A stretch of DNA of 8,554 nucleotides. Source: JBMYTN01 sp049604415. GTDB taxonomy: Bacteria > Pseudomonadota > Alphaproteobacteria > Rhodospirillales > Rhodospirillaceae. The stretch lies in NCBI GenBank assembly GCA_049604415.1, contig JBMYTN010000082.1:1-8554 (forward strand), in the 5' to 3' direction. A program made the position numbers and the translations under genes. The notes below the pieces were generated by a model, which was not told the DNA's origin, did no database searches, and saw nothing but the letters and a program-made list of their open reading frames with translations. This document shows, one piece after another, positions 1 to 8,554 of the stretch; position 1 is the stretch's first letter, and every line of letters begins with the position of its first letter.

Positions 1-54
1 CGAAACCAGTGAATCAGAAATCAACTCCAAACGATAGGTTTTTGCGGGTGTCCA
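1..54 (-). mobile_element. Insertion sequence end (partial, left edge)
   Basis: Read outward on the minus strand from 54, this stretch begins TGGACACCCGCAAAAAC, identical over 17 bases to the start of the element end at 8500. The two ends then agree at 13 of the next 22 positions, giving 30 of 39, with a clear block around GAGT-GATTT. This is the pattern of the imperfect left and right terminal repeats of one IS. The terminal TG and the repeat length fit the IS3 family, but no transposase is visible, so the family is tentative. The end interrupts the PAS protein gene. The outermost 54 bases differ from the right-hand copy beyond the repeat, so these are opposite ends of the element. If the two copies are alike, they lie in the same orientation. 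Confidence 0.72.
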
Positions 55-1126
55 TCTCCGCTTCTTTCCTGTCGGTGATATCTGTTTCGACTCCCCCAAA
101 CCCGTCGACGTCTCCTTTCGAGTTCAAAACCGGAAACATTTCTGAGGCAAAGACAAAGTGCCCTTTATCTGAAATAAAATCATTCTCAGACGTTATCCGA
201 CGGCCAGATTCGATCGTTCTCTGATCTAGGTCACTTAGTTTTTCGGCTAATTCTTTTTCATATATATCCGTAACTGTTTTACCGATCATCGACTCCCCAT
301 TAACTTCATATACTTTTTCATATTCACTATTTACGAAACGATAACGGCCCTCCATGTCTTTGAGGAAAATGATGGCGGGAATATTATCGAGCACGGTCTT
401 GAACAGAGATTGGCTTTCCTTAAGCTCTTTTGTTCTTTCCTCAACACGCCCCTCGAGGTCTTGGTTCAGAGAAATCACTTCGCCAACCAAATTTTTGGTT
501 ATTCTGTAAACAAATGCCCAGCATAAAATGAGAAAGACTGTTCCAAAAATAGTAGCAAGGAGAAATTTATTTTGTGCTGCCTGGTCTTCTTCATGTATTC
601 TTTGAATAAGAAGCTCTACATCTGCCACGAGCCTAAGAGTACCGGCTGAGTAAATATCTTTATAGGTCCGATACTCATCCCCTTCCATCAAGTCTCTCGC
701 TTCAAGGTATCGATTCTCATTTAACAGCGAAAACACCTTATCTTCCAAATCATAGAGTTTTTCGGTTGCTTCCCCTGTCATTTCAAAAAACGCCGACGTC
801 GCTTCGGAAGGGATATCGTTTTTCACTTTTTCTAAGACGAGATCCAACTGCGTCGCCATGTCTCCATACCGGACCTGCCAGCGATATTCCCCGGTAATGA
901 CGGCATTCCAGGTCGACATGGTTAAAGCCTCGTCCAGATAGACGGCCTGCCACGCCAATCTGGTGCTGGAGGTTGCCAGTTCTTTACTCGACTCAAAGCG
1001 CGCTTCATTTGTCCTTTGCTGCCAAACCAGGACAGAAACAAGAATAATCGTGACTGCAAACAATGCGGGAAAGAGAATGGATAGTCTTCTATTAACCGAA
1101 CGAATATCATCAGAATGCGTTTTCAT
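14..1126 (-). CDS. PAS-domain membrane sensor protein, truncated by IS insertion
   Basis: This 370-residue ORF starts at ATG 1126. Extension to 1252 adds about 42 residues that do not look like protein, and no good ribosome site supports either start. Segments in order: TM1 (about 15-36), a periplasmic helical sensor (37-186) with the LDEALTMS and EARDLMEGDEYRTYK stretches common in proteobacterial kinases and GGDEF proteins, TM2 (187-208), a coiled coil with VEERTKELKESQ (about 215-240), and one PAS domain (about 240-352) ending in VETDITDRKEAE. In full-length relatives a histidine kinase or GGDEF domain follows this ending. Here residue 358 is already encoded by the insertion sequence, and the frame stops 12 residues later. 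The product, if made, could sense and dimerise but has no output domain. It is much more A+T-rich than its neighbours: row 541-600 has 21/60 G+C, against 40/60 in row 4921-4980. This suggests acquisition from elsewhere. Ligand unknown. Confidence 0.8.
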   Translation of the reverse strand: MKTHSDDIRSVNRRLSILFPALFAVTIILVSVLVWQQRTNEARFESSKELATSSTRLAWQAVYLDEALTMSTWNAVITGEYRWQVRYGDMATQLDLVLEKVKNDIPSEATSAFFEMTGEATEKLYDLEDKVFSLLNENRYLEARDLMEGDEYRTYKDIYSAGTLRLVADVELLIQRIHEEDQAAQNKFLLATIFGTVFLILCWAFVYRITKNLVGEVISLNQDLEGRVEERTKELKESQSLFKTVLDNIPAIIFLKDMEGRYRFVNSEYEKVYEVNGESMIGKTVTDIYEKELAEKLSDLDQRTIESGRRITSENDFISDKGHFVFASEMFPVLNSKGDVDGFGGVETDITDRKEAEMDTRKNLSFGVDF

Positions 1127-1319
1127 CACGACTGCCCATGTTCGGGATATGGATCGGCGAGCGCGGGTTCTGAGGCAAGTGAGTCCTGGAATTAGTCCTA
1201 GAGCTCTGCCCTTTTGGTTTGTCGCATTTTCGAGCCACCAAACCAAACCCACATCGGTTGAAAAATGCTCTGAGCCAGATAAAATCTTTTACTCTTTCTA
1301 GTCACCGGTCCTCGTCACC
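1127..1319. other. Gene-free gap with a small inverted repeat
   Basis: This 193-base gap separates the stop of the REC-REC-HPt gene from the start of the PAS gene, both on the minus strand. It contains a perfect 9-bp inverted repeat, TTTGGTTTG at 1213-1221 and CAAACCAAA at 1239-1247, with a 17-base loop and no T-run. It could be a weak hairpin or an operator. A direct repeat of GTCACC lies at 1301-1306 and 1314-1319. I see no convincing promoter or rho-independent terminator. The base composition changes in this region from G+C-rich to A+T-rich DNA. Confidence 0.4.
1213..1247. repeat. 9-bp perfect inverted repeat, 17-base loop
   Basis: TTTGGTTTG at 1213-1221 is the exact reverse complement of CAAACCAAA at 1239-1247. 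It lies upstream of the PAS gene and downstream of the REC-REC-HPt gene. The long loop and the lack of a T-tract argue against a classic intrinsic terminator. A protein-binding site is possible, and so is chance. Confidence 0.35.
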
Positions 1320-2489
1320 CTATTGCGTTTGAATATCCAGCGCCCCGGCCAGGGCCTGCAGGGTCGCGGCGCGTTGGTCCGCCAGCAAGGTGATCAACCT
1401 GCCTTTTTCCGGGGCAGGCAGACCTTGCTCCTGGTTGAGGATGCTGGCGATTTTCTGCATCCGCGCGCAGGCGAAATGGCCCAGCGCGCTTTTCAGGCGA
1501 TGGGCGGTGCGGGTCACGCTGTCCAGATCCCCACTATCCCAGGCCTGCTGTAACAGGGCGATATAGGCGTTGATCTCCTTCTCAAACAACGCAAACAAGC
1601 CCTGCAGACGGGTCTCTGAATAGGTTTCCTTCAGGACTTTGATCCGTTGCGGGTCGATCAACAGATCGGGCTCCGCCAGATCAGGGGCGGACATCAGCGC
1701 ATCCGTCAACGTCACCGACTGTCCGGCGACCAAAGACAGCAAGGTGGCCGGATCCACCGGCTTGGGCGCGACGCCGTCAAACCCGGCTTCGGTATAGTCC
1801 TCCAGACTTTCGGTGGTCACATCACCGGTCACCGCAATGATCCGGACAGGCGGGTCAGCCTGTTGGCCAGAGCGCAAATGGCGGATGACCTTTAGGCCCG
1901 TCATATCGGGCAAATGGATGTCGAGCAGCACGCAGTCAAAGGCCTGCTGCTCAAACAGGGCGATGGCCTCTGCGCCAGTCTCTGCCATGGTGACCCGGTG
2001 GCTTTCGGTCTCCAGGATCTCCGCGATCACCGCCCGGTTGATCGCCCCATCCTCGACCAAAAGGATGGTCTGCAGAGCCGGGCGGGTTGGCGTTGTGGGA
2101 GCGGAGGCGATCTCGGGGCCGAGCATCCTATGGGCCAAAGCGACCTTATGGCGGATCAGGCGCGGGTTCACCGGCTTGGTGGTGAAATCAAACGCCCCGG
2201 CATCCAGCGCCGCATCCACCTCGGTCGCCTCCGAAGATCCAGACACAAAGATAATATGCGCCCGGGCCAGGACCGGATCGGCCTTCATGGCCAGGCAGAC
2301 CTCCAGACCGCTCATACCGGGCATAAAATAGTCCAACAACACCACATCGGGCGGGTTTTGCCGGGCCAGCTCCAGGGCCTTTTCCCCGGTGGTGGCAAAG
2401 CGGACCGCGCCGACCTCCGAGAGAGCAGAGAACAGAACCTGCAAATTCGCCGGTTCATCATCGACAAGGAGTAAATTGATCTGGTCCAT
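1320..2489 (-). CDS. Multi-domain response regulator REC-REC-HPt (phosphorelay intermediate)
   Basis: This 389-residue cytoplasmic protein has no kinase, DNA-binding or enzymatic output domain. The first receiver (about 4-120) has the acidic pair D10/D11, phosphoacceptor D53 in LLDYFMPGMSG, S83 and K105. The second receiver (about 140-255) has E146/D147, D190 in LLDIHLPDMTG, T221 and K243. A histidine phosphotransfer domain (about 285-385) carries H330 in TAHRLKSALGHF. All key residues are present, so it should pass phosphoryl groups between Asp and His sites. It is transcribed divergently from the diguanylate cyclase and hybrid kinase genes and probably works with them as an extra relay or phosphate sink; that is inference. 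The ATG at 2489 is the first possible start, because an in-frame TGA ends 6 bases upstream. No Shine-Dalgarno sequence is evident. Domain identification is firm; the partner kinase is not proven. Confidence 0.93.
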   Translation of the reverse strand: MDQINLLLVDDEPANLQVLFSALSEVGAVRFATTGEKALELARQNPPDVVLLDYFMPGMSGLEVCLAMKADPVLARAHIIFVSGSSEATEVDAALDAGAFDFTTKPVNPRLIRHKVALAHRMLGPEIASAPTTPTRPALQTILLVEDGAINRAVIAEILETESHRVTMAETGAEAIALFEQQAFDCVLLDIHLPDMTGLKVIRHLRSGQQADPPVRIIAVTGDVTTESLEDYTEAGFDGVAPKPVDPATLLSLVAGQSVTLTDALMSAPDLAEPDLLIDPQRIKVLKETYSETRLQGLFALFEKEINAYIALLQQAWDSGDLDSVTRTAHRLKSALGHFACARMQKIASILNQEQGLPAPEKGRLITLLADQRAATLQALAGALDIQTQ

Positions 2490-2575
2490 GCGCGGTCAAT
2501 CAAATGTCTGGCTGGTATGTTGGGGCTTCTCTATAGTGACGACTTGCCCGATCCAAGTACAAACGAATTAAGCAT
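2490..2575. promoter_or_regulatory. Divergent promoter/operator region (candidate)
   Basis: This 86-base gap separates two genes pointing away from each other, so it must hold promoters for both unless they are read from farther away. On the plus strand TATAGT (2532-2537) resembles a -10 box, but the -35 position is poor. On the minus strand TATAGA (2534-2529) has an upstream TTGGAT at a short 15-base spacing. A small inverted repeat, ACTTG (2542-2546) and CAAGT (2554-2558), lies between them and could be an operator. Neither start codon has a clear ribosome-binding site. Confidence 0.35.
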
Positions 2576-3544
2576 ATGATCTTGCAAAACCTCCTGACCC
2601 CAGCCCCAGAGCGCCGCACCCCCGGTCTGCACGACGACCGACGCCAGGCCCGTTTGTTGGTGGTGGAGGATTCCGAGCTGGACCGGACCCTGCTGGCCGA
2701 TGTGATTGCCGAAATCGGGACCATCACCTTTGCCAATTCGGCCCAGGAAGCCCGGGCCTGTTTCGAAATGGGCGATTTCGACGTGGTGATCCTGGACATC
2801 CTGCTGCCCGACGCCAGCGGCTTTGCGCTGTGTCAGGAGATGCGGGAAAACGGCCAGCATCCCGATGTTCCGATCATCATCCTCACCTCGCTTGATGATG
2901 ACCAGTCCGAGCAACAGGGCCTGACCATTGGTGCTTCGGATTACATCACCAAGCCGTTTTCGCCTGCCGTGGTGCGGACCCGGATCCTCAATCAGATCGC
3001 GCTCTATCGCAAAACCCGCGACGTCAAAGTGGCCTATGAAAAACTCATGCTGCTGGCCGCCACCGACGACCTGACCGGGGTGTTCAACCGCCGCCAATTC
3101 ACCATCCTGGCCGAGCAAAAGTTGAAAGAGGTTACCGGCCAGACTGGCCAAGCCTCCCTGCTGCTGCTTGATATTGATCACTTCAAGCAGATCAATGACA
3201 GTTTTGGCCATGACGCGGGCGACGCCACCTTGGTGGCCTTCGCCAAGCTGTGGACCGATGCCCTGCGGCCCGGGGATTTTATTGGCCGGATTGGCGGCGA
3301 GGAATTTGCCTGTTTCCTGCCGGACACGTCCATAGATGCCGCTGGAGACATCGCCCACAGGCTCTGTACCAAAACCGAGCAGGCGGTGGTGTCCTGCCCG
3401 CCCAACTCCATCCGGGCGACGGTCAGCATTGGTGTTGCCGCCGCAACCGAGACCGCGACCGATTTGGCCAAGATCATGAAAAACGCCGACAAGGCGCTGT
3501 ATCAGGCCAAGAAGGAAGGCCGCAATATGGTCGTGGTGCGCTAA
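2576..3544 (+). CDS. Response-regulator diguanylate cyclase (REC-GGDEF)
   Basis: This 322-residue cytoplasmic protein is predicted to make cyclic di-GMP from two GTP when its receiver is phosphorylated. The receiver (about 26-145) has E31/D32, phosphoacceptor D74 in VILDILLPDASG, T104 and K126. The GGDEF domain (about 160-322) has DDLTGVFNRR (164-173), the metal-binding DIDHFKQIND stretch (199-208) and an intact GGEEF active site (240-244). R231 and D234 form an RxxD inhibitory site exactly five residues before GGEEF, so product feedback inhibition is expected. It resembles PleD but has one receiver rather than two. It heads a plus-strand run with the binding protein (64-base gap) and hybrid kinase, and carries the only recognised output domain of the intact signalling genes here. 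The ATG at 2576 has no clear ribosome site; the receiver core begins near residue 25, so a later start is possible. Confidence 0.94.
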   Translation: MILQNLLTPAPERRTPGLHDDRRQARLLVVEDSELDRTLLADVIAEIGTITFANSAQEARACFEMGDFDVVILDILLPDASGFALCQEMRENGQHPDVPIIILTSLDDDQSEQQGLTIGASDYITKPFSPAVVRTRILNQIALYRKTRDVKVAYEKLMLLAATDDLTGVFNRRQFTILAEQKLKEVTGQTGQASLLLLDIDHFKQINDSFGHDAGDATLVAFAKLWTDALRPGDFIGRIGGEEFACFLPDTSIDAAGDIAHRLCTKTEQAVVSCPPNSIRATVSIGVAAATETATDLAKIMKNADKALYQAKKEGRNMVVVR

Positions 3545-3595
3545 GCTGTTCCAACAACCGGGCCGAAGGGCTCGAACCGAACCCCACTCTGCTCA

Positions 3596-3602
3596 GAAGA
3601 GG
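3596..3602 (+). promoter_or_regulatory. Ribosome-binding site of the AapJ-like gene
   Basis: GAAGAGG ends 6 bases before the ATG at 3609. It supports that start, which also gives a proper signal peptide. Confidence 0.7.
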
Positions 3603-3608
3603 TCGATC

Positions 3609-4622
3609 ATGAAAGCCCTGGGTCTGGTCACTGTCCTGCTGGCGGGTCTGTTGACCGCCCCAAGCGCCCATGCCAGCTCAGAGCGGCTGCAGATCATCTT
3701 GGAGGATGGCGTTGTCCGCTGCGGGGTCCATCTGCTGGGGCCGGGTCTGTCCCATAATGGGGCCGATGGCCGCTGGTCCGGCTTTTTCCCCGACATTTGC
3801 CGCGCCATTGCTGCGGCTGTACTGAGCGATGAAGAAGCGGTCGAGTTTGTCATCACCGGCACGGCGGACCGCTTCGATGGCCTGATCGAGGACCGCTATG
3901 ATGTGCTGGTTGAACCGGCGACCTGGACCCTAAGCCGGGACCGCAATGACCTGACCTTCATGCCAATGTATCTGTTCGATGGCCAAAGCTTCCTGTTTTA
4001 CAAACCATCGGGCATCAAGACCCTGCAGGACCTGAAGGGCAAACGGATCTGCGTCCAGGACCACACCACCTCCATTGCCAATCTGACCGACTATAATGAG
4101 TCCTATGGCATGGATCTGGAGATCCTGCCCTTCGACACCATGGCGGGAAATTTCAGCGCCTTCTTTGAACGCCAATGTGACGCCATCAGCACTGATGTGC
4201 TGTTGATGGCCTCCATGCGTCAGGCCCTGGCCCCGAACCCAGACGAATATGACTTCGTGCCAGAGCGGATCAGCAAGGAACCGCTCTCCGCCGTCGTCCA
4301 TAGTGGCGACCCGCTGTGGGAGGATGTGGTGCGCTGGGTGATGTTCGCGTTGATCAATGCCGAAGAGCTGGGCATCACCTCGGAAAATCTGACCGAGATG
4401 AAAACCAGCAGCAATCCGGATGTGCGCTATTTCCTGGGCTTGGAGGGCAATAATGGCGCGGCTTTGGGACTGGATGAGCGTTGGGCCGAGCGGATTGTCC
4501 GTGCCGTGGGCAATTATGGCGAAATCTACGACCGGTCGATCGGGGCGGAACTTGGTCTCGAGCGCGGCTTAAACGCGCTTTGGACCGATGGTGGCCTGAT
4601 CTGGTCACCCCCGATGAGGTAA
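3609..4622 (+). CDS. AapJ-like periplasmic amino-acid-binding protein (family 3 SBP), likely partner of hybrid kinase
   Basis: This 337-residue exported protein has a signal peptide with a hydrophobic core and likely cleavage after AHA (residue 22). The body matches the general L-amino-acid-binding protein AapJ along its length: DGVVRCGV (33-40), WSGFFPDICRAIAAAV (56-71), ATWTLSRD (104-111), KRICVQ (145-150), RQCDAISTD (188-196), ISKEPL (221-226), FALINAEELGITS (246-258), AVGNYGEIYDR (299-309) and GLNALWTDGGL (320-330). Length is normal for the family. Four cysteines (38, 64, 148, 190) are placed as in AapJ and could form disulfides. No AapQMP-type permease or ATPase genes follow. The next gene, 6 bases away, is a hybrid kinase. 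A sensing role, delivering ligand state to the kinase as TorT does for TorS, is therefore more likely than transport; this is inference. The loop before TWT reads VEPA instead of the SRNT type I recall for AapJ, so the ligand may differ. Confidence 0.92.
   Translation: MKALGLVTVLLAGLLTAPSAHASSERLQIILEDGVVRCGVHLLGPGLSHNGADGRWSGFFPDICRAIAAAVLSDEEAVEFVITGTADRFDGLIEDRYDVLVEPATWTLSRDRNDLTFMPMYLFDGQSFLFYKPSGIKTLQDLKGKRICVQDHTTSIANLTDYNESYGMDLEILPFDTMAGNFSAFFERQCDAISTDVLLMASMRQALAPNPDEYDFVPERISKEPLSAVVHSGDPLWEDVVRWVMFALINAEELGITSENLTEMKTSSNPDVRYFLGLEGNNGAALGLDERWAERIVRAVGNYGEIYDRSIGAELGLERGLNALWTDGGLIWSPPMR
4616..4619 (+). promoter_or_regulatory. Ribosome-binding site of the hybrid kinase, inside the upstream gene
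   Basis: GAGG in the last codons of the binding-protein gene lies 9 bases before the GTG at 4629. It supports this GTG start, and the overlap suggests translational coupling of binding protein and kinase. Confidence 0.6.
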
Positions 4623-4628
4623 CGCCGC

Positions 4629-8114
<3,486 letters not shown>

Positions 8115-8131
8115 GGCCCTCTGCGACACCG

Positions 8132-8136
8132 AAGGA
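8132..8136 (+). promoter_or_regulatory. Ribosome-binding site of the SDR gene
   Basis: AAGGA lies 8 bases before the ATG at 8145, within the 30-base gap after the kinase stop. It fixes the SDR start. The short gap suggests read-through from the kinase gene. Confidence 0.7.
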
Positions 8137-8144
8137 ACACCGCC

Positions 8145-8554
8145 ATGCCCTCTCGCCCCATCGCTTTGGTGACCGGTGCCAATCGGGGCATTGGCCGCGA
8201 AACTGCCAAGCAACTGGCCCAGGAGCATGGTTACCAAGTGGTGCTCGGATCCCGGGATGCCGCCAAAGGCCAAGCGGCCGCCCAGGCCATTGGCAAGGAG
8301 GCGGTTTGTGTCAGGCTCGACGTCTCCGACGCGGCTTCGATCACCGCAGCGGTGGCGGAGGTCACGGCCCAGTTCGGAAGACTGGACTGTTTGATCAACA
8401 ATGCTGGGGTCGATTATGACACCGACCAGATGGTCACCGCCGTGGATATGGACCGGGTGCATCGCACCTTCGCCACCAATCTGTTCGGCCCTTGGCATAT
8501 GGACACCCGCAAAAACGTCGTCTTGAGAGTAGATTTATCTGAAGGCTGCAGCGT
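8145..8554 (+). CDS. Short-chain dehydrogenase/reductase, truncated by IS insertion (N-terminal part only)
   Basis: The first 118 residues are a classical SDR Rossmann half. They include the cofactor motif TGANRGIG (10-17), LDVSD (58-62), the NNAG motif (85-88) and TNLFGPWH (111-118), which normally runs on into helix alpha-5. R37 after the second strand is compatible with NADP(H) preference. From residue 119 (ATG 8499) the sequence is that of the insertion-sequence end, so the catalytic Ser and the YxxxK motif, expected about 20-40 residues later, are absent. The frame stays open to the window end with an unrelated tail (DTRKNVVLRVDL). The native product would be a soluble NAD(P)-dependent carbonyl or alcohol oxidoreductase of unknown substrate; this copy should be inactive. 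It lies 30 bases after the kinase gene, so it probably shared its transcript, but no functional link to signalling is apparent. Confidence 0.85.
   Translation, partial: MPSRPIALVTGANRGIGRETAKQLAQEHGYQVVLGSRDAAKGQAAAQAIGKEAVCVRLDVSDAASITAAVAEVTAQFGRLDCLINNAGVDYDTDQMVTAVDMDRVHRTFATNLFGPWHMDTRKNVVLRVDLSEGCS
8500..8554 (+). mobile_element. Insertion sequence end (partial, right edge)
   Basis: Coding similarity of the SDR gene stops at TGGACACCCGCAAAAAC. This is the same 17-base terminus found reading outward at the left edge (54 down to 38), and partial similarity continues to about base 39 of the element. The two stretches are therefore opposite terminal inverted repeats of one IS type. No transposase start is seen within these 55 bases. 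The TG terminus and the repeat length suggest the IS3 family, tentatively. Confidence 0.72.

Noticed and set aside
1127..1252. N-terminal extension of the PAS protein to an ATG at 1252
   Set aside because: The extra residues are rich in Arg, Trp and Cys with no family resemblance. The ATG at 1126 places a normal short cytoplasmic tail before TM1.
1301..1319. GTCACC direct repeat as an attachment or regulatory site
   Set aside because: Six bases repeated once is expected by chance, and nothing else supports it.
1813..2474. Plus-strand frames opposite the REC-REC-HPt gene
   Set aside because: The minus strand carries two intact receivers there; the plus-strand products have no family signature.
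2531..3358. 275-residue antisense frame across the diguanylate cyclase gene
   Set aside because: The sense strand encodes a complete REC-GGDEF protein with all active-site residues. The antisense product shows no domain.
3559..3574. Short hairpin CGGGCC-GAAG-GGCTCG as a terminator between the cyclase and binding-protein genes
   Set aside because: It has a 6-bp stem with one G-T pair and no following T-run. The genes are close and co-directional, so termination is not supported.

Overview
The window is a two-component signalling cluster from a Gram-negative bacterium. It is probably an alphaproteobacterium, possibly a Rhodospirillales relative. This rests on an AapJ-type periplasmic amino-acid-binding protein, several multi-domain phosphorelay proteins, a PleD-like GGDEF response regulator and G+C-rich coding DNA. 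The genus cannot be named from the sequence alone.

Layout. Positions 1-54 and 8500-8554 are the two outward-facing ends of an insertion sequence. Read outward they share a perfect 17-bp terminus (TGGACACCCGCAAAAAC) inside an imperfect inverted repeat of about 39 bp. Each end cuts a gene: a PAS sensor protein on the left (minus strand, 14-1126) and a short-chain dehydrogenase/reductase on the right (plus strand, from 8145). Between them lie a minus-strand REC-REC-HPt protein (1320-2489), a short divergent control region (2490-2575), and a plus-strand run of four genes: REC-GGDEF diguanylate cyclase (2576-3544), AapJ-like binding protein (3609-4622), TorS-like hybrid histidine kinase with two receivers and an HPt domain (4629-8114), and the cut SDR gene.

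How the genes may work together (inference). The exported AapJ-like protein is encoded 6 bases before the kinase and comes with no ABC permease or ATPase genes. It may therefore present an amino acid or similar ligand to the kinase's helical periplasmic domain, as TorT does for TorS and LuxP for LuxQ. The phosphoryl group would pass His409 to receivers to HPt His1006, then to the diguanylate cyclase receiver (Asp74), with the divergent REC-REC-HPt protein as a second relay or sink. GGDEF is the only recognisable output domain in the intact genes, so the predicted output is c-di-GMP. No DNA-binding response regulator is present.

The left PAS gene is visibly more A+T-rich than the rest and may be a later acquisition. 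It ends just after its PAS domain, so any kinase or GGDEF output domain is missing from this copy. The window edges sit 54 and 55 bases inside the IS ends, which suggests a draft contig that broke at multicopy IS elements. No RNA genes, CRISPR arrays or origins were seen. The only stretch near 200 bases without a gene is 1127-1319.
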